Below, one piece after another: positions 44,952-53,695 of a stretch of 64,000 nt of DNA; position 1 is the first letter of the stretch, and each line of letters begins with the position of its first letter. The notes beneath the pieces are model-generated. The model did not search any database, was not told the origin of the DNA, and was given only the letters and a program-made list of their open reading frames with translations. The translations under genes and the position numbers were made by a program. Source of the DNA: Lachnospiraceae bacterium (GTDB lineage: Bacteria > Bacillota > Clostridia > Lachnospirales > Lachnospiraceae); contig JAGASK010000009.1 in the NCBI GenBank assembly GCA_017621815.1, positions 1 to 64,000 of the forward strand. Direction: 5' to 3'.

Positions 44952-45485
44952 ATGAATTTACCAAATAAACTTACAATGTTCCGCGTTATTTTGATTCCGT
45001 TTTTTATTGTTTTTCTTCTGGTTCCGGAAATTCCGGCAGGCAAGTGGATAGCTCTTGCTATTTTTATTGTTGCAAGTCTTACTGATTTACTTGATGGAAA
45101 AATTGCCAGAAAATATAATCTTGTAACAAATTTCGGAAAATTTATGGACCCTCTGGCAGATAAGCTTCTTGTATGTTCTGCCTTGATTTGTTTAATTGAT
45201 TTGCAGAGAATTCCTTCATGGATGGTGGTCATTATCATAGCAAGGGAATTTACCATCAGCGGTTTTCGTCTGATTGCTGCCGATAATGGTGTGGTAATTG
45301 CTGCAAGTTACTGGGGAAAATTTAAAACTACCTTCCAGATGATAGCAGTGTGTCTGATGATAGCGGATATTCAGTCCCTGCAGCTTCTTACTTCGATTTT
45401 CACATGGATTGCCGTTATTTTAACAGTAGTTTCATTAGTTGATTACCTGATAAAGAACAAGGACGTAATGAAGGAGACTAAATAA
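44952..45485 (+). CDS. pgsA: CDP-diacylglycerol-glycerol-3-phosphate 3-phosphatidyltransferase
   Basis: A 177-residue membrane enzyme with about five TM helices. The CDP-alcohol phosphotransferase motif D-x2-DG-x2-AR-x8-G-x3-D-x3-D is visible in LTDLLDGKIARKYN and TNFGKFMDPLADKLL. It makes phosphatidylglycerolphosphate. MNLPNKLTMFR at 44952 is the usual family start; ATG 44940 is an alternative. The stop overlaps the next start by one base (TAATG). Confidence 0.94.
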   Translation: MNLPNKLTMFRVILIPFFIVFLLVPEIPAGKWIALAIFIVASLTDLLDGKIARKYNLVTNFGKFMDPLADKLLVCSALICLIDLQRIPSWMVVIIIAREFTISGFRLIAADNGVVIAASYWGKFKTTFQMIAVCLMIADIQSLQLLTSIFTWIAVILTVVSLVDYLIKNKDVMKETK

Positions 45486-45955
45486 TGAGTCTGGAAGAGG
45501 AAGTGGTGAAAGCGCTGCTTGACAAGGGGTATGAAATTACCACAGCGGAATCCTGTACCGGCGGAATGATTGCATCTGCCCTGATTAATGTGGCAGGCAT
45601 TTCGGAAATCTATAAAGAGGGCTATATAACCTATTCCAATGAGGCCAAGCATAAGCTTCTTTCGGTGGATAAGGAAGCTCTTGAAAAATATGGCGCGGTC
45701 AGTGAAATTGTGGCATCCCAAATGGCCCGGGGAGCAGCCAGGGCGGCAGGAGCAAAGGCTGCGCTTGCCGTAACAGGAATAGCAGGGCCTGGCGGCGGAA
45801 CAGAAGAAAAACCGGTAGGGCTTGTATATATCGGTTGTTATTTAAACGGAAAAGTAACTGTTATCGAAAACAGGTTTAAGGGAACACGGCTGGCTGTCAG
45901 ACAGGAAACTACTAAACGGGCGCTTGAGCTTTTGCTTGAATGTCTGAATGAATGA
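45485..45955 (+). CDS. pncC: CinA C-terminal family nicotinamide-nucleotide amidohydrolase
   Basis: A 156-residue protein with TAESCTGGMIASALINVAG, KEGYITYSNEAKHKLL, GAVSEIVASQMARGA and VTGIAGPGGGTEEKPVGLVY. It is the stand-alone deamidase domain without the N-terminal CinA domain. It converts NMN to NaMN in NAD recycling. It often lies next to pgsA and recA, as here. Confidence 0.92.
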   Translation: MSLEEEVVKALLDKGYEITTAESCTGGMIASALINVAGISEIYKEGYITYSNEAKHKLLSVDKEALEKYGAVSEIVASQMARGAARAAGAKAALAVTGIAGPGGGTEEKPVGLVYIGCYLNGKVTVIENRFKGTRLAVRQETTKRALELLLECLNE

Positions 45956-45979
45956 CTTTTAAAGCCCATAAGGAGAATG

Positions 45980-46039
45980 TTTGGAAGTAAACTTCCAAAT
46001 TCTTTATCGGTGGCAGTATCGCAAGCATAGCTTGCGATA
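45980..46039. repeat. Two adjacent short palindromes
   Basis: TTTGGAAGT/ACTTCCAAA (45980-45988/45991-45999) and TATCGCAAGC/GCTTGCGATA (46017-46026/46030-46039) are perfect inverted repeats. The second, with GGCAGTA and TCGCAAGCAT words, may be a diverged member of the dispersed hairpin family (GGCAATA...TCGCAAAGCAT at 50807). Confidence 0.55.
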
Positions 46040-46055
46040 TGCAGGGGGTATAAGT

Positions 46056-47000
46056 ATGAAAAAAGGTTGGACTGCAGGAAAAATAATAGCGGTGATTTTG
46101 GGCAGCATTGCTGCTTTTGGCGTGTTGTGGATTGCTCTTGTAATCAGCATATTGCAGCTGTCTTATTTTGTTTCCAGGATAGAAGGCGGCTCCGATAATA
46201 TATATGGACAGTATCAGGAAGAGGACAAAGCAAAAGAAAGCAGGAAAAATCCGGCAGAAGATACTTATGGGGAAAAGGATTCTGAGTATCCCGGAGATGA
46301 TTCCTATGGGGAAAAAGATTTTGAATATTCCGGAGAGGATTCCTATGACACAGATGAGGAATATTATGATTTTGCGAATGCTCTTCGAGATGACCTTGAG
46401 TATTCCATAGAGTTTAAAACTTCCCTTCGTGACGATTTCGATTTAGGAGAAGGACAAGGAAGCGCAAAGGTGGAATTTCATTATCCTGTTGTCATGGGAA
46501 ATGTAAAGAATCTGGATGGAATCAATCAGGTAATTCAGGAGGAAATTCACATTGTGGAAGAGCATGTAGCATCCTCTGTCCGGTATTTGACTGCGGAAGA
46601 GGTTTACTCTTTTACCGGAGAGGGTTATGTTACTTATATGTCTGAGGATATTCTCAGCGTAGCGTATGTGGAATATGGATATTTAAACGGATCTTATCTG
46701 GAAAGCTATATTGTTTCTTACAATATAGATATGCAGACAGGAATGGTGATGAACAATACCCATCTCCTTGGAATTGATGATAAATTTTCCATTGATTTCA
46801 GGGAACGGTGCGAAAAACAGAACGGAACCGTGGATTCGCTTTATTATATGTCTGACCAGGAAATAACCGATTATCTGACAGATGAAGCCTATCTGATTAT
46901 TTTCTATACACCTCTTGGCATGGAAGTGGGCTTTAATTTTTATGACGGCTGGGTGACGGTAACCTATAAAGATTATGAAAAATACCAGAAAAAATTTTAG
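46056..47000 (+). CDS. Membrane-anchored protein with RsiV/PdaC-like (DUF4163/DUF3298-like) C-terminal region
   Basis: A 314-residue protein: N-terminal TM (about 12-38), an extracellular acidic Tyr-rich linker with an imperfect 13-residue repeat (DTYGEKDSEYPGD, DSYGEKDFEYSGE, then DSYDTDEEYYD), and a C-terminal domain resembling DUF4163/DUF3298 (YPVVMGNVKNLDGINQVIQE ... NTHLLGIDDKF ... YTPLGMEVGFNF). Such domains occur in anti-sigma factor RsiV and polysaccharide deacetylase PdaC. No catalytic domain is seen. Start ATG 46056 after GCAGGGGG. Confidence 0.7.
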   Translation: MKKGWTAGKIIAVILGSIAAFGVLWIALVISILQLSYFVSRIEGGSDNIYGQYQEEDKAKESRKNPAEDTYGEKDSEYPGDDSYGEKDFEYSGEDSYDTDEEYYDFANALRDDLEYSIEFKTSLRDDFDLGEGQGSAKVEFHYPVVMGNVKNLDGINQVIQEEIHIVEEHVASSVRYLTAEEVYSFTGEGYVTYMSEDILSVAYVEYGYLNGSYLESYIVSYNIDMQTGMVMNNTHLLGIDDKFSIDFRERCEKQNGTVDSLYYMSDQEITDYLTDEAYLIIFYTPLGMEVGFNFYDGWVTVTYKDYEKYQKKF

Positions 47001-47346
47001 ATATTGTTTACAGCAGCCTCAAACACTTGCATTCTCCTGCGCCTGCTTTTTTTTCTTGTAAAAAAGCAATGAATATGATAAAGTAATTGCATATGGGATA
47101 CTTCTTGTGCATCTCATAATATTTTAATCTGCTTTGCATATCCGGCATTTTCTGCCAACAATCCAAAGCAAAAAGAAAAAAAGAAGGGAGAGATGCCTTT
47201 GAGGGAGTTTTATGGGACACCATTTGTGGTATTATAGTAAATAAGAAAATTACTTGCAGGAAATAATAAATAGTAATTGACAAAAACGAACATTTGTTTT
47301 ATTCTAATGAGAGAACAAACGTTCCTATCAAAAGGAGAACATATCT
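47001..47346 (+). other. Intergenic region upstream of recA
   Basis: This 346-base stretch has no credible gene. It contains a TGCTTTTTT/AAAAAAGCA hairpin (47044-47052/47060-47068), an AT-rich tract and, at its 3' end, the recA promoter with SOS boxes. A 91-residue minus-strand ORF covers much of it but overlaps the promoter and has no ribosome site. Confidence 0.6.
47277..47324 (+). promoter_or_regulatory. recA promoter with two LexA (SOS) boxes
   Basis: TTGACA (47277-47282), a 17-base spacer and TATTCT (47300-47305). One LexA-type box, CGAACATTTGTTTT (47287-47300), lies in the spacer. A second, GAACAAACGTTC (47313-47324), exactly fits GAAC-N4-GTTC and lies just after the start. This matches Firmicutes SOS control of recA. 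Confidence 0.85.
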
Positions 47347-48375
47347 ATGGAAAAGAATGACAAATTAAAAGCACTTGATGCAGCCTTAAGCCAGATTGAG
47401 AAACAATTTGGAAAGGGGGCCGTTATGAAGCTTGGCGACCCTGCAGCACAGATGAACATAGAAACCATCCCCACGGGCTCTTTAAGCCTCGACATTGCGT
47501 TAGGGCTGGGTGGCATTCCCAAGGGAAGAGTAATTGAAATCTATGGACCGGAATCCAGCGGTAAGACTACCGTTACACTTCATATGATTGCAGAGGTTCA
47601 AAAGAGCGGGGGAATTGCAGGCTTTATCGATGCAGAGCATGCGCTTGATCCTGTTTATGCCAAGAATATCGGTGTTGACGTTGATAATTTATACATATCT
47701 CAGCCTGATAACGGCGAGCAGGCGCTGGAAATTACAGAAACAATGGTTCGTTCAGGAGCTCTTGATATTGTGGTGGTTGACTCTGTTGCAGCCCTTGTTC
47801 CCAAGGCGGAAATTGACGGAGATATGGGTGACAGCCATGTGGGACTGCAGGCTCGTCTGATGTCACAGGCCCTTCGTAAACTGACAGCTGTTATCAGCAA
47901 GTCCAACTGTACTGTTGTATTTATTAACCAGCTGCGTGAAAAGGTCGGCGTTATGTTCGGTAATCCTGAAACAACCACAGGCGGACGTGCGCTGAAATTC
48001 TATTCTTCTGTAAGAATGGATGTAAGAAGAATCGAATCCTTAAAGCAGGGCGGTGAAGTAATCGGAAACAGAACCAGGGTAAAGGTTGTAAAAAATAAGA
48101 TTGCGCCTCCGTTTAAAGAAGCAGAATTTGACATTATGTTCGGCGAAGGCATTTCTTATGTAGGCGATGTGCTTGATTTGGCGGCTGAATGCAATGTTAT
48201 TAATAAAAGCGGTGCATGGTATGCTTATGAAGGCAATAAGATTGGGCAGGGACGTGAAAATGCAAAGCAGTATTTAAAGGACAATCCCGAAATATGTGCA
48301 GAAGTAGCTGCCAGGGTCAGGGCTCATTACGGTCTGGATGGAGCAGGAACAGCTGCTGCGGAGGAAGAGAAATAA
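47347..48375 (+). CDS. recA: Recombinase RecA
   Basis: A 342-residue recombinase. Walker A is [16 protein letters not shown] and loop regions include [19 protein letters not shown] and [20 protein letters not shown]. It forms the nucleoprotein filament for homologous recombination and LexA cleavage. AAGGAG precedes ATG 47347. Confidence 0.98.
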   Translation: MEKNDKLKALDAALSQIEKQFGKGAVMKLGDPAAQMNIETIPTGSLSLDIALGLGGIPKGRVIEIYGPESSGKTTVTLHMIAEVQKSGGIAGFIDAEHALDPVYAKNIGVDVDNLYISQPDNGEQALEITETMVRSGALDIVVVDSVAALVPKAEIDGDMGDSHVGLQARLMSQALRKLTAVISKSNCTVVFINQLREKVGVMFGNPETTTGGRALKFYSSVRMDVRRIESLKQGGEVIGNRTRVKVVKNKIAPPFKEAEFDIMFGEGISYVGDVLDLAAECNVINKSGAWYAYEGNKIGQGRENAKQYLKDNPEICAEVAARVRAHYGLDGAGTAAAEEEK

Positions 48376-48430
48376 GTATATACATATTAAATGAGCTGTG
48401 GCAGTTTACAGCAGAGGATGTGAAATTTTT

Positions 48431-49054
48431 ATGATAGTAACAAAAATATCGGAGATTTCCAAATCCAGAATGCAGGTTATGATTGATGATGAATTCGCCT
48501 TTGTGTTATACAAAGGCGAATTGCGCATATATCACCTGAAGGAAGGAGAAGAAATTTCAGAAGATACATATAAGGAAATTATGGAAACGGTTCTTCCAAA
48601 GCGCGCCAAACTGAGGGCTATGAATCTGCTGAAGTCCCGTGCATATACGGAAAAACAGCTTGCGGATAAGCTGAATCAGGGAGGTTATCCTGAAGAAATT
48701 GTAAAAGATGCCATTTCTTATGTGGCTTCGTTCGGTTATATAAATGACAGACAGTATGCTGTGGATTTTATTGAATATAACAAAGAAGTTAAGAGCCGGA
48801 CATGGATTTTTAATGCGCTGATGAGAAAGGGAATCAGAAAAGATATAATTGAACAGGCGTGGGAAGAAAATGCCGGCAAAGACGGTAAAAGCCTGGAATA
48901 TGAGCAAATAATTTCATGGATAAAAAAGAAAAATTTTAATGCTGATGAGGCAACTTATGAAGAAATGCAGAAATTCTGCGCTTTTTTGTACAGAAAGGGA
49001 TTTCAAATTGATACTATTCGGAGTGTACTTTCACTTGACATAACATCAATTTAA
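48431..49054 (+). CDS. recX: RecX regulator of RecA
   Basis: A 207-residue helical repeat protein: RAKLRAMNLLKSRAYTEKQL, ISYVASFGYINDRQYAVDFI and FLYRKGFQIDTIRSVL are the three-helix repeats of RecX. It caps RecA filaments. The start MIVTKISEIS at 48431 is family-like; a GTG at 48398 would add 11 residues. It lies 55 bases after recA and is likely cotranscribed. Confidence 0.9.
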   Translation: MIVTKISEISKSRMQVMIDDEFAFVLYKGELRIYHLKEGEEISEDTYKEIMETVLPKRAKLRAMNLLKSRAYTEKQLADKLNQGGYPEEIVKDAISYVASFGYINDRQYAVDFIEYNKEVKSRTWIFNALMRKGIRKDIIEQAWEENAGKDGKSLEYEQIISWIKKKNFNADEATYEEMQKFCAFLYRKGFQIDTIRSVLSLDITSI

Positions 49055-49102
49055 GTTTAAAATTTACTTATTGTAAATTTGTTTTTAGAATGTTTAACTT
49101 AC

Positions 49103-49136
49103 AATAAACTTACATGTATAACATGTTATGTTTATT
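49103..49136. repeat. Nested palindrome upstream of rny
   Basis: ATAACATGTTAT (49118-49129) is a perfect 12-bp palindrome, flanked by AATAAAC (49103-49109) and its inverse GTTTATT (49130-49136). It is a possible operator, or a stem in the rny leader. Confidence 0.5.
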
Positions 49137-49196
49137 ACATACATTCTATATAGATAAGCGTACAATGAAAATTTAATAAGGAGGTGCTCCTGTAAA

Positions 49197-50741
49197 ATGG
49201 TAGTTTTGATAGCAGTAATCATTACTCTGATTGTTTCTGCTGCGGTTACCTGGGGACTTGCTTCTGTATATCACAAAAAGGTATCTGAGGCAAAGATTGG
49301 AAGCGCAGAGGAGAAGGCAAGAGAGATTATTGATGAAGCTTTGAAAACTGCTGAAACCAAGAAGCGAGAAGCTTTGCTGGAAGTAAAGGAAGAGTCCATT
49401 CGTACCAAGAACGATTTGGACAAGGAAATCAAGGAGCGTCGTGCCGAGGCACAACGTTACGAGCGCAGGGTTCAGCAGAAAGAAGAAACCATCGATAAAA
49501 AATCAGAGGCGATTGAGAAAAAGGAAGCTAGTCTTGCTGCACGGGAAGAAGAACTTTCCAGACAGAGAGAAGAAATTTCCAAGCTGAATGAACAACGATT
49601 ACAGGAACTGGAACGAATCTCAGGTTTAACCTCCGAACAGGCAAAAGAATATTTATTGAAAATTGTTGAAGATGAAGTGAAGCATGAAACGGCTGTTATG
49701 ATTAAAGAATTAGAGAGCCGTGCTAAAGAAGAAGCAGACAAAAAGGCGAAGGAATATGTAGTAAATGCTATTCAGAAATGTGCAGCAGACCATGTATCCG
49801 AAACTACAATTTCCGTCGTACAGCTTCCTAATGACGAAATGAAGGGAAGAATTATCGGTAGAGAGGGCAGAAATATCAGAACTCTTGAAACCCTGACAGG
49901 TGTTGATTTGATTATTGATGATACACCGGAAGCAGTTATTCTTTCAGGATTTGACCCTATTCGTCGTGAGGTTGCAAGAATTGCCCTTGAAAAACTGATT
50001 GTGGATGGACGTATTCATCCTGCAAGAATTGAAGAAATGGTTGAAAAGGCGCAAAAAGAAGTTGAAGTCATGATTAAGGAAGAAGGAGAGGCCGCTACCT
50101 TAGAGGTAGGAGTTCATGGCATCCATCCCGAACTTGTAAGATTACTCGGTAAGATGAAATTTAGAACCAGTTATGGTCAGAATGCATTAAAGCATTCCAT
50201 TGAGGTAGCACAGCTGTCAGGCTTACTTGCGGCAGAATTGGGGCTGGATGTAAGAGTAGCCAAACGTGCAGGCTTACTGCATGATATAGGCAAGGCTGTT
50301 GACCATGAAATGGAAGGCTCCCATATACAGCTGGGCGTTGAACTTTGCAGAAAGTACAAGGAGTCAGCTATTGTTATAAATGCAGTAGAATCACATCATG
50401 GCGATGTAGAGCCTCAGTCATTGATTGCATGTATTGTACAAGCTTCTGATACAATATCTGCAGCAAGACCGGGTGCAAGAAGAGAGACTCTTGAAACATA
50501 TACAAGCAGGCTCAAACAATTAGAAGATATTACAAACAATTTCAAAGGTGTAGATAAGTCTTTTGCTATTCAGGCAGGTAGAGAGATTCGTGTAATGGTA
50601 GTTCCGGATCAAATTTCTGATTCTGACATGGTGCTTTTAGCACGCGATATTTCCAAGCAGATTGAAGCTGAACTGGAATATCCCGGACAGATAAAAGTGA
50701 ATGTAATCAGAGAATCCCGCGTAATCGATTACGCAAAATAA
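49197..50741 (+). CDS. rny: Ribonuclease Y
   Basis: A 514-residue membrane-anchored endoribonuclease: TM at 3-20, long coiled coil (about 30-200), KH domain ([19 protein letters not shown]) and HD domain ([19 protein letters not shown]). It starts bulk mRNA decay in Firmicutes. ATG 49197 follows AAGGAGGTGC. Confidence 0.97.
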   Translation: MVVLIAVIITLIVSAAVTWGLASVYHKKVSEAKIGSAEEKAREIIDEALKTAETKKREALLEVKEESIRTKNDLDKEIKERRAEAQRYERRVQQKEETIDKKSEAIEKKEASLAAREEELSRQREEISKLNEQRLQELERISGLTSEQAKEYLLKIVEDEVKHETAVMIKELESRAKEEADKKAKEYVVNAIQKCAADHVSETTISVVQLPNDEMKGRIIGREGRNIRTLETLTGVDLIIDDTPEAVILSGFDPIRREVARIALEKLIVDGRIHPARIEEMVEKAQKEVEVMIKEEGEAATLEVGVHGIHPELVRLLGKMKFRTSYGQNALKHSIEVAQLSGLLAAELGLDVRVAKRAGLLHDIGKAVDHEMEGSHIQLGVELCRKYKESAIVINAVESHHGDVEPQSLIACIVQASDTISAARPGARRETLETYTSRLKQLEDITNNFKGVDKSFAIQAGREIRVMVVPDQISDSDMVLLARDISKQIEAELEYPGQIKVNVIRESRVIDYAK

Positions 50742-50764
50742 TGTTTCGTATTAATACGGAATTT

Positions 50765-50798
50765 AGCGGCAGAAACTGTAAGGTTTCTGCCGCTTTTT
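50765..50798 (+). terminator. Strong intrinsic terminator after rny
   Basis: AGCGGCAGAAAC (50765-50776) pairs perfectly with GTTTCTGCCGCT (50783-50794), followed by TTTTT. Confidence 0.95.
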
Positions 50799-50804
50799 AA
50801 ATTC

Positions 50805-50843
50805 ATGGCAATAGAAAGTTCGCAAAGCATGCTTTCTATTATT
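50805..50843 (+). repeat. Member of dispersed intergenic hairpin family (best copy)
   Basis: AATAGAAAG (50810-50818) pairs perfectly with CTTTCTATT (50832-50840); the loop holds TTCGCAAAGCATG. The copy at 54694-54733 is nearly identical over about 40 bases and the copy at 22542-22580 shares its first 12 bases and right arm. Confidence 0.7.
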
Positions 50844-50956
50844 TTTGTTAACTTTGCATAAAAAAATTGTTAATTATCCAAAATATTCGGGAAATGGAAC
50901 AGTAAAAATTACTTGTAGGATTTAATGCGCTATAGTAAAATAATATGTGGCTTTGG

Positions 50957-50968
50957 ATTGTATACAAT
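50957..50968. promoter_or_regulatory. Palindromic operator-like site
   Basis: ATTGTATACAAT is a perfect 12-bp palindrome 43 bases before the aminotransferase start, like half-sites used by GntR-type regulators. No regulator gene is adjacent. Confidence 0.35.
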
Positions 50969-51011
50969 TATCCAACGATACTATATCAGTAATTCAGGAG
51001 GAATATGCGGT

Positions 51012-52298
51012 ATGAAGGCATATAAGGAATTAAGCAAAGAAGAACTTCTTACTTTGAAAGAAGAGTTGAACAAAGAATATGAAGAGGTTAAAGCAAAAGG
51101 TCTGAAGCTTGATATGTCGAGAGGAAAGCCGGCTGCCTCCCAGCTTGATATGGAAATGGAATTTATGGATGTGTTGAATTCTGAAACTGAATTGAAAACA
51201 GAAGCAGGAGTTGACTGCAGAAATTACGGTATTTTAGAAGGAATTCCTGAAGCCAGAAAATTAATGGGTGATATGCTTGGCGTTCCTTCAGATAATGTGA
51301 TAGTTTGCGGCAATGCGAGCCTGACGATTATGTATGATACGGTGGCATGCTCCATGATGTTTGGGGTGATGGGTTCTACTCCCTGGTGCAAGCTTGATAA
51401 GGTTAAATTTTTGTGTCCGGTACCGGGATATGACAGGCATTTCGCCATTACAGAACAGTTTGGAATTGAAATGATAAATGTGCCTATGACAAAGACAGGG
51501 CCTGATATGGATTTGGTGGAAAAACTTGTCAGTGAGGATGAGGCAATTAAAGGTATCTGGTGTGTACCGAAATACTCTAACCCCCAGGGTATTACTTATT
51601 CAGATGAAACAGTAAGAAGATTTGCGGCATTAAAACCGGCTGCAAAGGACTTCAGAATATTCTGGGATAATGCATATGTCATTCATGATTTATATGAGGA
51701 CAGGAGCGATGAACTTCTTGATATTCTGGGTGAATGCGAAAAAGCGGGCAATCCTGACATGGTGTATGAGTTCTGCTCTACCTCTAAGGTGACTTTTCCG
51801 GGCGGCGGTATTTCAGCAGTAGCAGCTTCTAAGGCAAATCTGGAATACTTTATAAAAACCATGACTATTCAGACGATTGGTTATGATAAGCTGAATCAGC
51901 TGCGACATGTTAAATATTTTAAGAATATTGACGGCATGAAAGCCCATATGAAGAAACATGCAGCTATTATGCGTCCTAAATTTGAAGCTGTGCTTCAGGT
52001 TCTTGAAAAAGAACTTTCAGGTCTGGAAATCGGTTCCTGGGTGAAACCTAACGGTGGTTATTTTATTTCTTTTGATGCCCTTCCCGGCTGTGCAAAAGAG
52101 ATTGTAAGTAAATGCAAGGAAGCAGGAGTTGTTTTGACAGGAGCAGGGGCAACCTATCCATACAAGAATGACCCCAGGGACAGTAATATCCGTATTGCGC
52201 CTACCTTCCCCACATCGGAAGAACTGGCAATGGCTACTGATTTATTTGTTCTTTGTGTAAAGCTGGTAAGTGCGGAAAAAATACTTGCGGGTAAATGA
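51012..52298 (+). CDS. PLP-dependent aminotransferase (class Ic aspartate aminotransferase-like)
   Basis: A 428-residue fold-type I enzyme. LDMSRGKPAASQLD near the N-terminus is typical of the class Ic AspAT/MocR-related family. The PLP Lys is in EFCSTSKVTFPGGGI, the Asp/Tyr region is FRIFWDNAYVIHDLY and the C-terminal Arg lies in SNIRIAPTFP. Substrate is probably aspartate/glutamate and 2-oxo acids. ATG 51012 is 10 bases after GGAGG; ATG 51005 is out of frame. Confidence 0.88.
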   Translation: MKAYKELSKEELLTLKEELNKEYEEVKAKGLKLDMSRGKPAASQLDMEMEFMDVLNSETELKTEAGVDCRNYGILEGIPEARKLMGDMLGVPSDNVIVCGNASLTIMYDTVACSMMFGVMGSTPWCKLDKVKFLCPVPGYDRHFAITEQFGIEMINVPMTKTGPDMDLVEKLVSEDEAIKGIWCVPKYSNPQGITYSDETVRRFAALKPAAKDFRIFWDNAYVIHDLYEDRSDELLDILGECEKAGNPDMVYEFCSTSKVTFPGGGISAVAASKANLEYFIKTMTIQTIGYDKLNQLRHVKYFKNIDGMKAHMKKHAAIMRPKFEAVLQVLEKELSGLEIGSWVKPNGGYFISFDALPGCAKEIVSKCKEAGVVLTGAGATYPYKNDPRDSNIRIAPTFPTSEELAMATDLFVLCVKLVSAEKILAGK

Positions 52299-52314
52299 TT
52301 AAGAAAGGATTATC

Positions 52315-52848
52315 ATGGAAGAATTTAAGAGATTATCCCGTGACCTGGTGCAGAAGGGAGCCATTATTGATTATTATCAGGATACGATTCAGGTTCCTAA
52401 CGGAAACATTGTGAAATGGGATTTTATCAAGCATAATGGAGCTGCGGCTGTGGTGCCGGTGGACGACAGGGGAAGGCTGATTATGGTAAGGCAGTACCGG
52501 AATGCACTGGACAGATATACAATAGAGATCCCGGCAGGAGGCTTAAACGGAGCTGATGAGCCCACAAAGGATGCAGCAGCCAGGGAGCTGACTGAAGAAA
52601 CAGGGTATACGGCCAGGAAGCTGGAGCTGCTTCTTACCATCAGGACTACAGTAGCATTTTGCAACGAGAAGATAGACATTTATGTAGCTACAGGTTTAAC
52701 TCCCGGCAGGCAGCACCTTGATGAGGATGAATATGTAACCGTAAAAGCTTATGATTTGGAAGAATTGATTCAAAAGGTTTTAACAGGTGAAATTCAGGAT
52801 GCCAAAACAGTGTCGGCTATTTTGGCATATAAGGAAAAATACAGATAA
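52315..52848 (+). CDS. nudF: NUDIX hydrolase, ADP-ribose pyrophosphatase
   Basis: A 177-residue NUDIX enzyme with the box G-x5-E-x7-REUxEExGU visible in GGLNGADEPTKDAA and ARELTEETGYTARK. It cleaves ADP-ribose to AMP and ribose 5-phosphate. In B. subtilis nudF lies close to spoIIM and xerD (ripX), as here. Confidence 0.9.
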   Translation: MEEFKRLSRDLVQKGAIIDYYQDTIQVPNGNIVKWDFIKHNGAAAVVPVDDRGRLIMVRQYRNALDRYTIEIPAGGLNGADEPTKDAAARELTEETGYTARKLELLLTIRTTVAFCNEKIDIYVATGLTPGRQHLDEDEYVTVKAYDLEELIQKVLTGEIQDAKTVSAILAYKEKYR

Positions 52849-52853
52849 TGCTG

Positions 52854-52883
52854 ACAGGCAGTGCATATGCGCTGTCTGTTTTT
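52854..52883 (+). terminator. Intrinsic terminator after nudF
   Basis: ACAGGCAGTGCAT (52854-52866) pairs with ATGCGCTGTCTGT (52867-52879) with two G-U pairs, followed by a T-run. The top of the stem must open to leave a loop. Confidence 0.7.
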
Positions 52884-52921
52884 CATATATTGGATAAAGA
52901 TATGAAAACAGGAGGCATCTT

Positions 52922-53527
52922 GTGCATCATCAAAATAAAAATGCGGTTTACAGAATATGGCTGTGTATTTTTATTGCCGGTATTTTTTTCGGGACCTTTA
53001 TGATGAATCTTGGAAGCAATATGTTTTTAGGAGATGAGGGAATTTTTAATATAGCATCCTTAAACAGAATGAAGTATCTGGAAGTGGACAGTAAGAATTT
53101 TTTCCCTTATGTGCTTAAGCAGAGGATAAAGCCCATTCTGTTTTTGGGATTGATTTCAACCACCAGTCTGGGTGTGGCGGCAGCATATTTTTGTATTGCA
53201 TGGCAGGGAATATTGACAGGTATGCTGGTTACTGCGGCAGTAATCAGGTATGGGATAAAGGGAATGCTGCTTATTCTGGCAGGCCTTTTTCCGCAGCAGC
53301 TTCTGCTCATTCCGGCAGGTATTATGATGCTGTGCTGGTGTTATGAAAACTGCTGCTTCAGGTATTATCCGAGCCGGTGTATGTGGCCCGCATATGGGAA
53401 TAAAAGCAGGCAGTATCTTCATCAGGGTATGCTTCTTATATGGATTATCTGTGTTGTAGTAATAGGCTGTATTCTGGAGTGCTATGTAAATCCGATTCTT
53501 ATGACCGACATAGTAAAAATATTTTAA
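52922..53527 (+). CDS. spoIIM: Stage II sporulation protein M
   Basis: A 201-residue integral membrane protein with about five TM helices and the SpoIIM pattern: TM1 (IWLCIFIAGIFFGTFMMNL), YVLKQRIKPILFLGLISTTS and LFPQQLLLIPAGIMM. With SpoIID and SpoIIP it drives septal peptidoglycan degradation in engulfment. GTG 52922 is the start, after AGGAGGCATCT. The neighbours nudF and xerD match the Bacillus order (fur missing). Confidence 0.88.
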   Translation: MHHQNKNAVYRIWLCIFIAGIFFGTFMMNLGSNMFLGDEGIFNIASLNRMKYLEVDSKNFFPYVLKQRIKPILFLGLISTTSLGVAAAYFCIAWQGILTGMLVTAAVIRYGIKGMLLILAGLFPQQLLLIPAGIMMLCWCYENCCFRYYPSRCMWPAYGNKSRQYLHQGMLLIWIICVVVIGCILECYVNPILMTDIVKIF

Positions 53528-53633
53528 AAATATTTTTTTCAAGATGTTGTATCATGTCCGGAGAAGAATTTCGATATGTTGTATTTTTTGGAAATACCTG
53601 GCTTAAAAAACGATATAACGTTAAAAAGCAAAC

Positions 53634-53662
53634 TTGCTTTTCTTTTATCTTCTGATTATACT
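53634..53662 (+). promoter_or_regulatory. Sigma-A-type promoter of xerD
   Basis: TTGCTT (53634-53639), 17-base spacer and TATACT (53657-53662), 34 bases before the ATG. Confidence 0.65.
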
Positions 53663-53695
53663 ATTAGGAGATAAAGGAGATAATTACCAAAAGAT

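Noticed and set aside
47008..47283. 91-codon minus-strand ORF upstream of recA
   Set aside because: No ribosome site, and it overlaps the recA promoter -35 box and an AT-rich tract.
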